DNA of 64,000 bases from NCBI GenBank assembly GCA_033584155.1, contig CP138355.1, forward strand, positions 4,801,501-4,865,500. The letters run 5' to 3'. Shown in pieces: positions 32,478 through 43,221 of the stretch; the first letter of the stretch is position 1, and the number at the start of each line of letters is the position of its first letter. The translations under genes were made by a program, and so were the position numbers. Origin of the DNA: Candidatus Electrothrix scaldis. GTDB taxonomy: Bacteria; Desulfobacterota; Desulfobulbia; Desulfobulbales; Desulfobulbaceae. Below the pieces are notes generated by a model. It was given only the letters and a program-made list of their open reading frames with translations, did no database searches and was not told the origin of the DNA.

Positions 32478-33962
32478 TCAGGTTTGAGGGCGGCAAATAC
32501 CGAGCTTATGCATCCGTGCCCGCAAGGTGCTGGCGTTGATGCCAAGGATCAGGGCTGCACCGTCCTTACCTTCAATGCGCCATCTGGTTTCAGAAAGGAT
32601 TTTCATGATGTGCTGCCGTTCTATCCCTTCCAGCGTCCGTTCATCAGACGATGCAACAGGAAGAATGGGAGAGAGAATCTTCAGCTCATCGGTCAGGTGC
32701 AGCACCGGACCGGAGCAGAGAATCACTGCCCGTTCAATGACACCTTCCAACTCCCGGATGTTGCCGGGCCAAGGGTACTCCTGCAAGGCCCTGATCGTCT
32801 CCTTGCGGACAGAAATGATGTTTTTTCCCAGTTTCTTGGCATAGCGCTCGGCAAAGGCATGGACCAGCATCGGAATGTCTTCTTTGCGCTGGCGCAGGGG
32901 CGGCACCGTGAGGGGGAACACGTTGAGCCGATAGTACAGGTCCTGGCGGAATCTGCCCCTGCCAGCCTCTTCCTCAAGATTGCGGTTGGTGGTTGCCACT
33001 ATCCGCACATCGACTTTGACGGTGCGGGACGATCCCAGCCGCTCAAACTCGTTATACTGGATGACTCGGAGCAGTTTTGCCTGCAGTTCAAGCGGCAGCT
33101 CGCCGATCTCATCCAGGCAGAGCGTGGAGCCGTCGGCAATTTCAAAGCGGCCCAACTGTCTGGTGTCTGCCCCGGTGTATGCACCCTTCTCACGCCCGAA
33201 CAGTTCGCTTTCGATCAGATTGCCGGGCAGTGCCGCGCAGTTGACGGTAATCAGCGGACGTTCGCGGCGCGGACTCATATCGTGGATGGCGGCAGCGATC
33301 AGCTCTTTGCCCGTGCCGGTCTCGCCGAGAATCAGCACCGTGGTGTTGCCGGGCGCCACCTGCTCGGCCATGCGGAGAACATCGCTGAGCCCACTGCTTT
33401 GTCCGATGATTTGCCTGCACTGATGCTTCAGCCGCAGTTCCCGGCGAAAATAAAAATTTTCAGCCTCAACCTGTTCTTTCAATACGCTGATTTCCGCCAG
33501 AGCCGTCTGAAGTTCAGCCGTCCGCTCCTCCACCCGTTGCTCCAGTTCGGCACCGGCGTTCTGCAACGCTGTTTCGATCCGTTTCCGTTCGGTAATGTCG
33601 CGGATATTGCATTGAATCACTTCATCCTGACCAGCCTGGTAAATATTACTGACAAACTCCACGGCAATCAGCCGTCCGTCTTTGGTCTCAAGCGGCAGAT
33701 CATTGTAACGAACATATCTTTTCTGCTTCAGTTCGGAAAATGCGGCCTTTGAAGCATCAATATCTTTGAACGCCCCTATCTCCCAAAGATTTTTTCCTAA
33801 GAAATCCTCACGGGAATACCCCAGCATTTCCGTCAGAAAGGGATTCACATCCGTAATCTTGCCGGTCTCGGCATCAAGAATCAGGATGCCGTCTCTGGCC
33901 GCTTCAAAAAGCCGCCGATAACGGATTTCTGAAGATTGCATGTGTTGTTCGCTCTGTTTCAT
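32478..33962 (-). CDS. PAS-domain sigma-54-dependent transcriptional activator
   Basis: A 494-residue protein. A PAS domain at about 12-130 (YRRLFEAARDGILILDAETGKITDVNPFLTEMLGYSREDFLGKN) is followed by a coiled-coil linker and an AAA+ core with Walker A GETGTGKE. The sigma-54 contact loop reads GAYTGA where most have GAFTGA; Walker B is LCLDEIGELPLELQ, and R-finger motifs follow (FRQDLYYRLNVFPLTVPPLRQRKEDI). A Fis-type HTH ends the protein (ILGINASTLRARMHKLGI). There is no receiver domain, so the PAS part is the likely sensor. Probable targets are the divergent or neighbouring minus-strand genes. Confidence 0.93.
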   Translation of the reverse strand: MKQSEQHMQSSEIRYRRLFEAARDGILILDAETGKITDVNPFLTEMLGYSREDFLGKNLWEIGAFKDIDASKAAFSELKQKRYVRYNDLPLETKDGRLIAVEFVSNIYQAGQDEVIQCNIRDITERKRIETALQNAGAELEQRVEERTAELQTALAEISVLKEQVEAENFYFRRELRLKHQCRQIIGQSSGLSDVLRMAEQVAPGNTTVLILGETGTGKELIAAAIHDMSPRRERPLITVNCAALPGNLIESELFGREKGAYTGADTRQLGRFEIADGSTLCLDEIGELPLELQAKLLRVIQYNEFERLGSSRTVKVDVRIVATTNRNLEEEAGRGRFRQDLYYRLNVFPLTVPPLRQRKEDIPMLVHAFAERYAKKLGKNIISVRKETIRALQEYPWPGNIRELEGVIERAVILCSGPVLHLTDELKILSPILPVASSDERTLEGIERQHIMKILSETRWRIEGKDGAALILGINASTLRARMHKLGICRPQT

Positions 33963-34027
33963 GCTGTCTCGGATGAAAGAAAAGAGCAGCCCCTGTGCGT
34001 CAGCCTGACCGTTCTTTGTTGAAGTAA

Positions 34028-37000
34028 TTACAAATTGCAGCCCACAGTCACCTCGACGTGATGCTCCCGGCGGTCGTCCACAAGAGGGATCATGCCTTGC
34101 CGCCGTCCCGCGCTCTCCACAACGACTCCGTCTGCCGTTACCTGAACCATCTGACCCGCCTGCTCCTCCGCCTTTTCATCCACGCTCTTCACGCTCTTTA
34201 TGTTGATGTGATAAATCGTCTCACGATAACGATAGTGGATTTTGTACGACTCCCAATGGTCCGGGATACACGGTGCAATGAGCAGATGATCCCTTTCCAG
34301 CTGCAGCCCCAGAAGTGTTTCCACGGTCAGCCGGTACATCCAGCTTGCCGCCCCGGTGTACCAAGTCCAGCCGCCTCGTCCGGTGTGTGGCGACGCACCA
34401 TAAATATCTGCACACATAACGTAGGGCTCGACCTTGTAGCGTTCGACTTCCGCAGGTCCGCTGCCGTGGTTGACCGGATTGATCATGGCGAATAATTCCC
34501 AGGCCCGTTTCCTGTCCCCCATCATGGCAAAGGCCATCGCGGTCCAGATCGCGGCATGGGTATATTGGCCGCCGTTTTCGCGGACCCCGGGCACGTACCC
34601 TTTGATATAACCGGGCTCAAGGTCCGACTTGTCCAGAGGCGGAGCAAGCAGCTGGATCAACCGGGCATCGCGCCGTACCAAGCGTTTGTCTACCGCCTCC
34701 ATTGCCTGACGGGTTCGGATGGAGTCGCCGCCGCCGGAAATGACAGCCCAGCTTTGGCTGATGGAATCGATCTGGCATTCATCATTGGCAGACGAGCCCA
34801 AGGGGGTACCGTCATCAAACCAGGCCCGCCGATACCAGTCGCCGTCCCAGGCATTGGCTTCAATGTTGCCACGCAGCAACGCTGCCTGTTCAGTGCAGAT
34901 TTCAGCAAAGGCCTCATCGTTTCGGCTCCGCGCCAGATTGGCAAACAGCTCAAGGTTCTCGTACAGAAACCACCCCAGCCAAACGCTCTCGCCCTTGCCG
35001 TCACGACCGACGAGATTCATGCCATCGTTCCAGTCACCGCAGCCCATCAGCGGTAATTGATGTTCACCAAAGCGTAAGCCATGTTTGATTGCACGGACAC
35101 AATGCTCATAAAGGCTGGCCTTTTCGGTCGAGCGTTGCGGACAGTCGAAATGAGCCTCCTCTTCCGGATTCAACTCGCGACCTTCCAGAAAATGAACTGA
35201 CTCATCAAGTACCCCTGTGTCGCCGCTCGCCAGCACATAACGACAGGTTGCATAGGGCAGCCACAGGTAGTCATCGGAAAAATGGGTACGTACGCCTTGT
35301 CCATTGGGCGGATGCCACCAGTGCTGCACATCCCCCTGAAGGAACTGGCGTTCGGCGCAACGGATTAACTGTTCGCGGGCGAGCCACGGGGCTGCATGGA
35401 CCAAGGCCATAGTGTCCTGCAATTGATCGCGAAAACCATAGGCTCCGCCGGACTGATAATATCCGCTCCGGCCCCAGAGCCTGCTGGACAGTGTCTGATA
35501 GATCAGCCAGCCATTGGCCAGTACGTTCAAGGCGGGATCGGGTGTATCTACGTTCACCGCACCCAAAGTGTGGTTCCAGTATTCCCACACCGCTTCCAAT
35601 GCCTGTCGCGCACCGGCTGAATCGCTGAATCGCCGGATGAAATGCTGTGCTTCGTCGGTGTCTTGGGCTGCCCCGAAGATAAAGACGATCTCACGCTCTT
35701 GGCCCTGGGCCAGTTCAATCCGGGTCTGCATCGCGGCACAGGGATCAAATCCTGCCCCTGTCCTTCCGGACAAACGCTTACGGCGCAGAGCAGCCGGATT
35801 GGCCAGAGTGCCGTTACGGCCGATGAACCCTGTACGGTTTCCGGTCACTGCACGCTCAAGCTCACTGATCTGCACAAAAACGACCCGGCCGCCGCATTCG
35901 CGACCATAAGCATTGCGGGCAAATAACGCCCCGCTGTGCGGATCTGTCTCAGTAACAATGTGCATCAGATTGGTGTGTCGCCATTCACCGAGCACCAGCT
36001 CCCAATAGCCGGTCAGTGATAATTGACGTGGACGATTTGAAGTATTGCGAAGCTTTATGACTGCAAACTTCACCGGAGCGTCCATTGCAACGTAGGTGAA
36101 CAGTTCTGAGGAAATACCGGCCTCATCATGCTCAAACACGGAGTAGCCGAAACCGTGTCGGCAGACATACCCGGACCGACCGCAGGCAGGCAGGGGTGTC
36201 GGTGACCAGAATGCCCCTGTTTCCTCATCCCGGATATAGAATGCCTCGCCGCTGCTGTCGCAGAGGGGGTCGTTGTGCCAGGTGGTCAACCTGAATTCGT
36301 GGGCGTTTTCCACCCAGGTATAGGCACCGCCGCTCTCGCTGACCACGGTGCCGATATGCGGGCTGGCAATGACATTAACCCACGGTGCCGGCGTATTCTG
36401 ACCAGGTTCAAGGGTGATAATATATTCGTGACCGTCGGGCGTGAAGCCACCAAGACCGTTAAAGAAAATGCGTTCCCGCGCTAACAGCGGATGAACAGTT
36501 TCAGCTCCGGGTTGCTGTAAGGGTGCCAGATTATCCGGCACAGGCCTGGGCGATACACGGCGATTCATCTGCTCGGTTAAGGTCTCGGCGGTATCGGTGA
36601 AGACTATGCGGGCGACTGTCTGAAACAACACCCGGTCTTCCTCGGAAAGCTCATCAGCGCGCCGGACAAAGACCCCTCCCGGTTTCTCGAACATTTGCGC
36701 TTCCTGGCCGGCGTTGATCAACCCCATGATCCGGTCGTGCAGGACGGCCCGGTAACCGGAGAAATCCTCGTTCACTATCACCAAATCCGCAGTAAGGCCT
36801 TTCATCCGCCAATAGGCATGGGCCTGCAGCATCTGTTTGACCAGATCAATGCGTTTTATGTCGCTGATGTGTATCAGGACAATGGGCAGATCGCCCGAAA
36901 TGGCAAAGCGCCAAAGTCCAGACTGACCAAGCCGGTTGCGGGCAATGATGCCGGGTGCGGCACGGCGCAGGGCATTGCTGTAAATGACCGAAGCAGCCAG

Positions 37001-40000
37001 GCGGCCAAAGACCTGTGCATCGACTTCGCTTGCGCCCAGGTTGCGCAAGACCTCCTGGCTCTGGAACCATGCCATTTCAAAGGCGCGATCAACAAAATGC
37101 CGGTCGCAGTACTTGTCAAGCAAGGCCAATGCCGCCTCCCGCGTGTCCGCGACACCGGAGATGATCTGCACGGTCGCTGATTTATCAGCAGACAAGGTGA
37201 TGGTACGGCGGATCGCCACGATAGGATCAAGCACCGAACCATCAGTATTTGACAACATGGACAGCCCGGTCTTCTCCATGACTACCGGGTTGGCCGGAGT
37301 TCGCCCTCGACCGATAAATCGGGCGCGGTCCGTCTCAAAAGATGGCTCGTCGGCAATCGTGCCGGGTGCTGCTAACAGGTGAAACATCCACGGCACCTGC
37401 TCTCCCGGTGTGCGGGGGCGGCGAGTGCAGAGGATCGCCTGCCGGTCGGCGAGGATTTCAGTCTGCACAAACAGATTACTGAAAGAACGATGGGCCAGAT
37501 CGGCATTCAACGGTGCCAGGACAACCTCTGCGTAACTGGTCATCTCGATATGACGAGTACGGTTCGACTTATTCGTGAGCGTAACACGGCGGATCTCGAC
37601 ATCATCTTCAGGGGAAACGCTGATCTCGGTGTACGCTTCAACGGCCTGATCACATCGCCGGTATTCAGCGCGCGCCTGCACGAAAATCGCCTCGTAATGA
37701 TCAGCCTTGCGCAATGTCGGTTGATGTGCGGTTGACCAGTAACGACCGGTGTCGCGATCCCGCAAATAAATAAATGTTCCCCAGCAATCGGCAGTGACGT
37801 CCTCGCGCCAGCGGGTAACGGCCAGATCTCGCCAGCTGCTGTACCCTCCACCGGCATTAGTCGCCATGACGTGGTATCTGCCGTTGGACAACAGATGAAC
37901 TTCAGGTGTCGGCGTGTCCGGGTCAGTAAACACGCGCATGATCTCCCCTGCTTCAGCCGGGGTGGAATGGGCAGCAGCACTCACTTCGGCTGCGTGCGGG
38001 TGCAGAGGGGATTCTTTTTTCGGCACCCGCTCCTGTAATAATAATTCCGTCGCCCGGACAAGAGGGTCGGACATGAATCGGCGTTGCATCGGCTGATTGA
38101 GCAATACATGATCAAAAGCCAGCAGGCTCATTCCCTGATGATGCGCCATGAAGGTACGGACAATGGCATTATTCTTCCCTCGCGGCACCCGGGAAGGCGT
38201 GTAATCCACTGCATCGTAGAAGCCATAGCTGCCGAGAAACCCATTGGTTGCCAGCGTCTGCAAATTGCGACACGCTTCCTGCGGCATCACTGTCAGTGCC
38301 AGTGCGCTGGCATAAGGAGCAATAACCAGATCGTCTCCCAGCCCGCGCTTGAGGCCCAGACCGGGAACGCCAAAGGCCCTGTATTGATAGACCTGATGTA
38401 TATCCGTGGCATTATAGCAGGACTCGGAAATACCCCACGGCACAGCGCGTTGTCGGCCGTATTCTATCTGGCGGGATACTGCGGCCTTGCATGCCTGCGC
38501 CAACAAAGTATTTTCGTAACTCGGCATGATCAGCCCCGGCATGAGGTATTCAAACATTGAGCCGCTCCACGAAATCAGGCTCACATCGCCCCCATGACTT
38601 GTCAGCAGGCGACCGAGTGAGAACCAATGCTTCTGCGGCACCTGACCCTGTGAGATGAGCAGGAAACTGGCCAAGCGTGCTTCTGATGCCAGCAGGTCGT
38701 AGCAGGCCGGATCGCTCCGTCGTTCTCCTGCATCGTAACCTATGGTCAGCAGGCAGCGTGACGTATCGTAGAGAAATTCAAAGTCCATTTCCGCAAGTTC
38801 GCGGCAACGATGCACCAGATCGTCGATGATGTTGAGCCGTTCCAACGCGCCCTGAGCGTGCTGTCCTTCGGCTGAGGTTTCCCCGGTCGATGACAGTTCC
38901 TCAGTGCTTTCAGTGCTGACTCCGTGCTCTCCGGCCGATTCCGCCAATAATTCAGATAACTCCGTCAATGTCGGAATATGACTGAACTGCTGTGCTGCCG
39001 GTGCAAAAAATTCCAGATCATCCCGAAGGGCTTGCACTTGCCGATCGAATGCCTTTGCCCAGTAATAAAGCTCTCCGTCAGTATCAATCTCCGCTGGCAG
39101 CCACGAAACCAGTTCCCCGCCAATACGATACATCTCATCCAACAGGATCGTGGCCGCAGCCAGTGTCCGGGGCTGCCCGGTGAATGTGTGTGAGCGGAGC
39201 GTATTCTGTAAAACCTCCACCTTCTCTTGAAGAACAGCGAGCTGCGAAGAGAAAACCTGCTCGGTTAACTCCTGTTCAACTAAGACCTGCAAGGTGTCCT
39301 GTAATCCCAAAAAAGCGTTTAAGGACAACACCGGTTGATGTTTCAACTCGACCAATCCCGCCTGAAGGGTGAGCAGGCTGCCCACCAAATTGCCGCTGTC
39401 CACCGAAGAAATATATTGCGGACGGAGCTGTCGCAGGGTTCGCGTATCGTACCAGTTGTAAAAATGGCCGCAGTAACGCTCCAGCTTTTCCATGGTGGTC
39501 AAGGTGTTTTCGGTCAGCTGCAGGAATTCTCCGGCGGCAATGTAACCGAAATCGTATGCAGCCAGGTTGGCAAGCAAGGACATGCCGATGTTCGTGGGCG
39601 AGGTCCGCGAGGCAATGGCCGGAATCGGATATTCCTGGAAATTATCAGGCGGCAGCCAGTTATCCTCCGGCCCGACAAAATCCGCAAAAAAACGCCAGGT
39701 TCGCCGGGCCGACATCCGCAGGAAGGACCGTTGCTCATCGCTTACATCCGGTGAGGGCGACAACAGCGGCCTGCTGATCCACCAGCCGACCATTGGAGAC
39801 ACCAGCCAGAGCAACAGAACAGGCGCAGAAAAGAGCAGGTCTGCTGATCGACTGCCCCCGCCGCCCCCAACTACAAAAGCTAAAGCCAAGCCGAGGGCCA
39901 TTGCCAGAACCGGCGTAATCCACATCTCGATAAAAAATTCAGCCCAGGATCGACGCGCGTTGCGACGGGCATAGGATGGTAAATGCCAGAGCAGCAATCC

Positions 40001-42769
40001 GCGCCGCGTGAACAGCATCCGAACACCTGAGCGGCGGATCGCATCCAGGCAAATCAACGTATCATAGGGCAAAAAGACCAAGGTCAGCAAAGCAAGCACA
40101 ATCGGACGGCCTGTGGATTTGCCGGTCAGGAGCAAATGCGTCGGCCAATTATGTTCTTCCGGCTTACGGATGAGATCGATCACAGCTCCCAGCACGGATG
40201 GCAGAAACAATACGGTCGCAACCAGCACAGTCCAGAACCATGCCGATCCCGGACCGAACAGCCAGCCTCCGACCAGTAAGGCAAACAGTGCCGGTGAGAC
40301 AAGACTGCGGCGCAGGTTGTCGAAAATCTTCCACACCGACAAGGCACTGAGCGGGTTCGATTGCCGCTTCGCTTTTGCTTCCTCCGCCCCCTGTGCTTGC
40401 TTTAACTCATTTCTCCGGAGCGGTCCGGGCACATGCGGCAGCAGCCAGCTGGCAAGCTGCCAGTCGCCGCGTATCCAACGATGTCGTCGGCTGGCCTCCA
40501 TGACGTAACTGGCCGGATGTTCTTCAATGAGATCCACATCAGTCACCAAGGCCGAACGCGCATAGCCGCTTTCCAGCAAATCGTGACTGAGAATGAGATT
40601 CTCCGGAAAGCGTCCATCCACGGCCTGACGAAATGCATCCACATCATAGATGCCCTTGCCGACAAACGACCCCTCGCCGAAAATATCCTGATAGACATCG
40701 GATATTTCGCGAGTATAGGGATCAATACCTGCTTCACCTGCGAACAGTTTAGTAAACCGTGATCGGCCTGCACTGATCAGACTGATTGATGCGCGTGGTT
40801 GCAGAATCGCATAGCCTTGGACAACGCGCCCCTTGTCCGGGTCATAAACAGGTCGATTCAGAGGATGGGCAATGTTGCCGATCAGGGTGCGGGCTGCGTC
40901 GCGGGGCAGTTGCGTGTCCGTATCCAGCGTGATGACATACTTAATCGAACGGAGAATGGAAGGATCTCCGACAATATCAGAGAACGCAGTCTGTGCTTCG
41001 CCACGCAGCACACTGTTGAACTGCTCCAATTTGCCGCGCTTGCGCTCATATCCCATCCATATTCGTTCGTATGGGTTCCAAACCCTGGGTCGGTGAAACA
41101 GATAGAAAATGCACGGGCGATCCTCGCGGTAGGTCTTGTTGAGCACCTGAATTCCTTTGCGCACGTGGGAGATCAGAGCGTCATCGTCCGGCAGAGTGCG
41201 TTCGGACGCATCATGGAAATCCGTCAGCAAGGCAAAGAACAGATGCGGATCACGATTGCCGAGATAGCGGATTTCCAGGGCTTCGAGAAGAGCATCAATC
41301 TCCTGCTGACTGCCCAGTAAGGTCGGGACAATGACCATAGTGCGGTGAATGAATGGAATGCCTTTGAAAAAATCCAATCGCGGCAGGGTGCGGGGCGGCA
41401 TGAGAAGTGTTGCCAACCGATTTACCAGCGGCACGGCCAGGGCCGTGGAGCTGATGAGGCCGGTGATCGCAAAAAAACAAAACCGCCAGACACCTGATAC
41501 GAGGCCGTTGAAAGAGGAAAGCAGGACAGAGGTCGAAAGCAGGGTGAGCAGCAGGATAGGAGCGAGGTACAGGATCAGACGAAAATGTTGACTCATCCGG
41601 CTGGCCGGTAATCTCCATAACAAACGCCATGACGGACGCCATGACAAACGGCAGCCGACCGCCTGTTCCAGCACCGACCGTCCATGATTGATCAGATAAA
41701 AACCGACATGCGCGGTGCGGTCATCGGTCCCGGATTGTTCCGCAGCAGTCCGGGCTAAGGCGACAGCTTGACGTGCCACTGCCAACTCACTGTGTGAACT
41801 GTCCCTTGCCACGACTTCGATGATATGCCGGTACCTGTCCCGGGTAGCGAAATCCTGGTTGCCATGCATCCCCGACGGGTCATCACGCAATGTCTGCTCA
41901 ACCACACTGAGCGACTCGACAAAATCACTCCAGTCCATTGCGCCGATGAAACGCAGACTGCTGATACTGTTTGCGATGGAAATCTGGTTTGCTGCTGCTG
42001 TTCGTCCGGCCGCTGCCGACAACTGTGTTGCGGTTACCCCCTGTTCGAGGAGTTTTTGTTCAACCCAGGCTTGCACAAAGGCCATAGCAGACCCCTGCGC
42101 CTGGAGTCTTGCGTAAAATTCTTCCACAAACGGTGCTGTCAGAGGCACATCGGCATTGGCAAACTCGGCAAGCAGCTGGATAAGCTGTTTCGGTTCCCGT
42201 TCAGCCGCTTCGAGCATGCGGTCCGCCCAGGTAATGGCCGCGTCAAGCTCCTCGCGCCGACGGGCGATAAGCCACCCGATCCGGCGAAGGTTTTCCAGCA
42301 GTGCCAGGCGCAGCATGATCGGGAAAGCCCACAATTCTCCCAACATTAAGGGTTCAGCAGTCTGGTATGCGGCAATGAACTGGATGGTGTTGTCGCTGTC
42401 GATCCGACCGTCCATGTGAGAGATCAGCTCCAAAGCCAAGTCATAGATGCGGGGAAAACCGGCTGACAGGCCGTCGGCCAGTCGCGGCAACTGACGGCTA
42501 TACCCGCGCGGCAGATGCCGACGCGCCAAACTGATCTGCTGTTCAATGAGATAAAAATTGTCGAGCAGCCATGCCTCTGCCGGGACGATCCGTTGTCCCG
42601 GTGCTGCTGCTGTCACAACATCATACGCCATCAGGAGAACGCGTTCATTATCAGCCAGTCGGCGCAGCAATTTGTCCGGTCCGGGGCGCGGTTTGATTGT
42701 ATGTTGCCCGGCCAGCAGTACCGCGTGACGCTTCAGTTGCCCGATGCTGAACAGCTCCGAGCGCAGCAA
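34028..42769 (-). CDS. ndvB: NdvB/Cgs-type cyclic beta-1,2-glucan synthase
   Basis: A 2913-residue protein, close to the ~2860 of Brucella Cgs. In order: N-terminal region (1-395); helices near 395-465 (LILYLAPILLLTLLSTSVLL); GT84 transferase with acidic motif YVITLDTDTQLPRD near 615 and SHDLLESGYARSALVTDVDLIEEHP; further helices; a GH144-like middle with WGISESCYNATD; two sugar-binding modules; and a C-terminal GH94 phosphorylase with GDWNDGMN near 2578. The enzyme polymerises UDP-glucose on itself, trims the chain and cyclises it into periplasmic glucan. No ATG or GTG is in frame near the 5' end; TTG 42769 is the first usual start, yet in-frame coding continues upstream toward AAGGAG at 42850. 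Confidence 0.9.
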   Translation of the reverse strand: MLRSELFSIGQLKRHAVLLAGQHTIKPRPGPDKLLRRLADNERVLLMAYDVVTAAAPGQRIVPAEAWLLDNFYLIEQQISLARRHLPRGYSRQLPRLADGLSAGFPRIYDLALELISHMDGRIDSDNTIQFIAAYQTAEPLMLGELWAFPIMLRLALLENLRRIGWLIARRREELDAAITWADRMLEAAEREPKQLIQLLAEFANADVPLTAPFVEEFYARLQAQGSAMAFVQAWVEQKLLEQGVTATQLSAAAGRTAAANQISIANSISSLRFIGAMDWSDFVESLSVVEQTLRDDPSGMHGNQDFATRDRYRHIIEVVARDSSHSELAVARQAVALARTAAEQSGTDDRTAHVGFYLINHGRSVLEQAVGCRLSWRPSWRLLWRLPASRMSQHFRLILYLAPILLLTLLSTSVLLSSFNGLVSGVWRFCFFAITGLISSTALAVPLVNRLATLLMPPRTLPRLDFFKGIPFIHRTMVIVPTLLGSQQEIDALLEALEIRYLGNRDPHLFFALLTDFHDASERTLPDDDALISHVRKGIQVLNKTYREDRPCIFYLFHRPRVWNPYERIWMGYERKRGKLEQFNSVLRGEAQTAFSDIVGDPSILRSIKYVITLDTDTQLPRDAARTLIGNIAHPLNRPVYDPDKGRVVQGYAILQPRASISLISAGRSRFTKLFAGEAGIDPYTREISDVYQDIFGEGSFVGKGIYDVDAFRQAVDGRFPENLILSHDLLESGYARSALVTDVDLIEEHPASYVMEASRRHRWIRGDWQLASWLLPHVPGPLRRNELKQAQGAEEAKAKRQSNPLSALSVWKIFDNLRRSLVSPALFALLVGGWLFGPGSAWFWTVLVATVLFLPSVLGAVIDLIRKPEEHNWPTHLLLTGKSTGRPIVLALLTLVFLPYDTLICLDAIRRSGVRMLFTRRGLLLWHLPSYARRNARRSWAEFFIEMWITPVLAMALGLALAFVVGGGGGSRSADLLFSAPVLLLWLVSPMVGWWISRPLLSPSPDVSDEQRSFLRMSARRTWRFFADFVGPEDNWLPPDNFQEYPIPAIASRTSPTNIGMSLLANLAAYDFGYIAAGEFLQLTENTLTTMEKLERYCGHFYNWYDTRTLRQLRPQYISSVDSGNLVGSLLTLQAGLVELKHQPVLSLNAFLGLQDTLQVLVEQELTEQVFSSQLAVLQEKVEVLQNTLRSHTFTGQPRTLAAATILLDEMYRIGGELVSWLPAEIDTDGELYYWAKAFDRQVQALRDDLEFFAPAAQQFSHIPTLTELSELLAESAGEHGVSTESTEELSSTGETSAEGQHAQGALERLNIIDDLVHRCRELAEMDFEFLYDTSRCLLTIGYDAGERRSDPACYDLLASEARLASFLLISQGQVPQKHWFSLGRLLTSHGGDVSLISWSGSMFEYLMPGLIMPSYENTLLAQACKAAVSRQIEYGRQRAVPWGISESCYNATDIHQVYQYRAFGVPGLGLKRGLGDDLVIAPYASALALTVMPQEACRNLQTLATNGFLGSYGFYDAVDYTPSRVPRGKNNAIVRTFMAHHQGMSLLAFDHVLLNQPMQRRFMSDPLVRATELLLQERVPKKESPLHPHAAEVSAAAHSTPAEAGEIMRVFTDPDTPTPEVHLLSNGRYHVMATNAGGGYSSWRDLAVTRWREDVTADCWGTFIYLRDRDTGRYWSTAHQPTLRKADHYEAIFVQARAEYRRCDQAVEAYTEISVSPEDDVEIRRVTLTNKSNRTRHIEMTSYAEVVLAPLNADLAHRSFSNLFVQTEILADRQAILCTRRPRTPGEQVPWMFHLLAAPGTIADEPSFETDRARFIGRGRTPANPVVMEKTGLSMLSNTDGSVLDPIVAIRRTITLSADKSATVQIISGVADTREAALALLDKYCDRHFVDRAFEMAWFQSQEVLRNLGASEVDAQVFGRLAASVIYSNALRRAAPGIIARNRLGQSGLWRFAISGDLPIVLIHISDIKRIDLVKQMLQAHAYWRMKGLTADLVIVNEDFSGYRAVLHDRIMGLINAGQEAQMFEKPGGVFVRRADELSEEDRVLFQTVARIVFTDTAETLTEQMNRRVSPRPVPDNLAPLQQPGAETVHPLLARERIFFNGLGGFTPDGHEYIITLEPGQNTPAPWVNVIASPHIGTVVSESGGAYTWVENAHEFRLTTWHNDPLCDSSGEAFYIRDEETGAFWSPTPLPACGRSGYVCRHGFGYSVFEHDEAGISSELFTYVAMDAPVKFAVIKLRNTSNRPRQLSLTGYWELVLGEWRHTNLMHIVTETDPHSGALFARNAYGRECGGRVVFVQISELERAVTGNRTGFIGRNGTLANPAALRRKRLSGRTGAGFDPCAAMQTRIELAQGQEREIVFIFGAAQDTDEAQHFIRRFSDSAGARQALEAVWEYWNHTLGAVNVDTPDPALNVLANGWLIYQTLSSRLWGRSGYYQSGGAYGFRDQLQDTMALVHAAPWLAREQLIRCAERQFLQGDVQHWWHPPNGQGVRTHFSDDYLWLPYATCRYVLASGDTGVLDESVHFLEGRELNPEEEAHFDCPQRSTEKASLYEHCVRAIKHGLRFGEHQLPLMGCGDWNDGMNLVGRDGKGESVWLGWFLYENLELFANLARSRNDEAFAEICTEQAALLRGNIEANAWDGDWYRRAWFDDGTPLGSSANDECQIDSISQSWAVISGGGDSIRTRQAMEAVDKRLVRRDARLIQLLAPPLDKSDLEPGYIKGYVPGVRENGGQYTHAAIWTAMAFAMMGDRKRAWELFAMINPVNHGSGPAEVERYKVEPYVMCADIYGASPHTGRGGWTWYTGAASWMYRLTVETLLGLQLERDHLLIAPCIPDHWESYKIHYRYRETIYHINIKSVKSVDEKAEEQAGQMVQVTADGVVVESAGRRQGMIPLVDDRREHHVEVTVGCNL

Positions 42770-43221
42770 CTCCGTATTTCCATCGCTGCGCGGTGTATTC
42801 CGTGTGTATCTTGAGGGTTCGAACTCTTTGATGACTATGATATTCTCCTTGCGCGAAGTGTGGGGGGGGGCATAAGCTCAACCCTCATTAAAAAACACAC
42901 CAACTGCTTTTATTTCATAAGCTGATCACCTGGTAATCAAGATGTTATCATTCTGCTTTGCCTGATATTGAAGCATCAGGCAACAATGGGCTGTCAAAGG
43001 AGATCGGCACTCAAGGCCAAGGTTTACGTGAATGAGTACGAATAATTCTAGTACGTAAAGGTTGGACTGTATTTTTTGAAGGAGTGATTTCTGAGAAGTG
43101 ACAATCGGGAGAAGAGCGTTCGGTATGTATTTTCATATCGAGAGATTAACACGACATCCTGCCGAAAGAAAGCATATTCGCTAGTTGGGCTCTAACTCCT
43201 TCTTGGCAGGCTTTCCTGTCC
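42770..43221. other. 5' region of the glucan synthase gene
   Basis: The first 80 bases remain open in the synthase frame (ENIIVIKEFEPSRYTRNTPRSDGNTE) and begin beside an AAGGAG, so the true start may be a rare codon there (ATC/ATA region near 42840). A run of eight G lies at about 42863-42870. Beyond this the sequence is AT-rich, and I see no gene. Confidence 0.4.

Noticed and set aside
32460-33752. Long plus-strand open frame of about 430 codons
   Set aside because: It lies exactly antisense to the sigma-54 activator, is rich in His/Gln/Arg as expected of a GC-rich shadow frame, and has no family motif.
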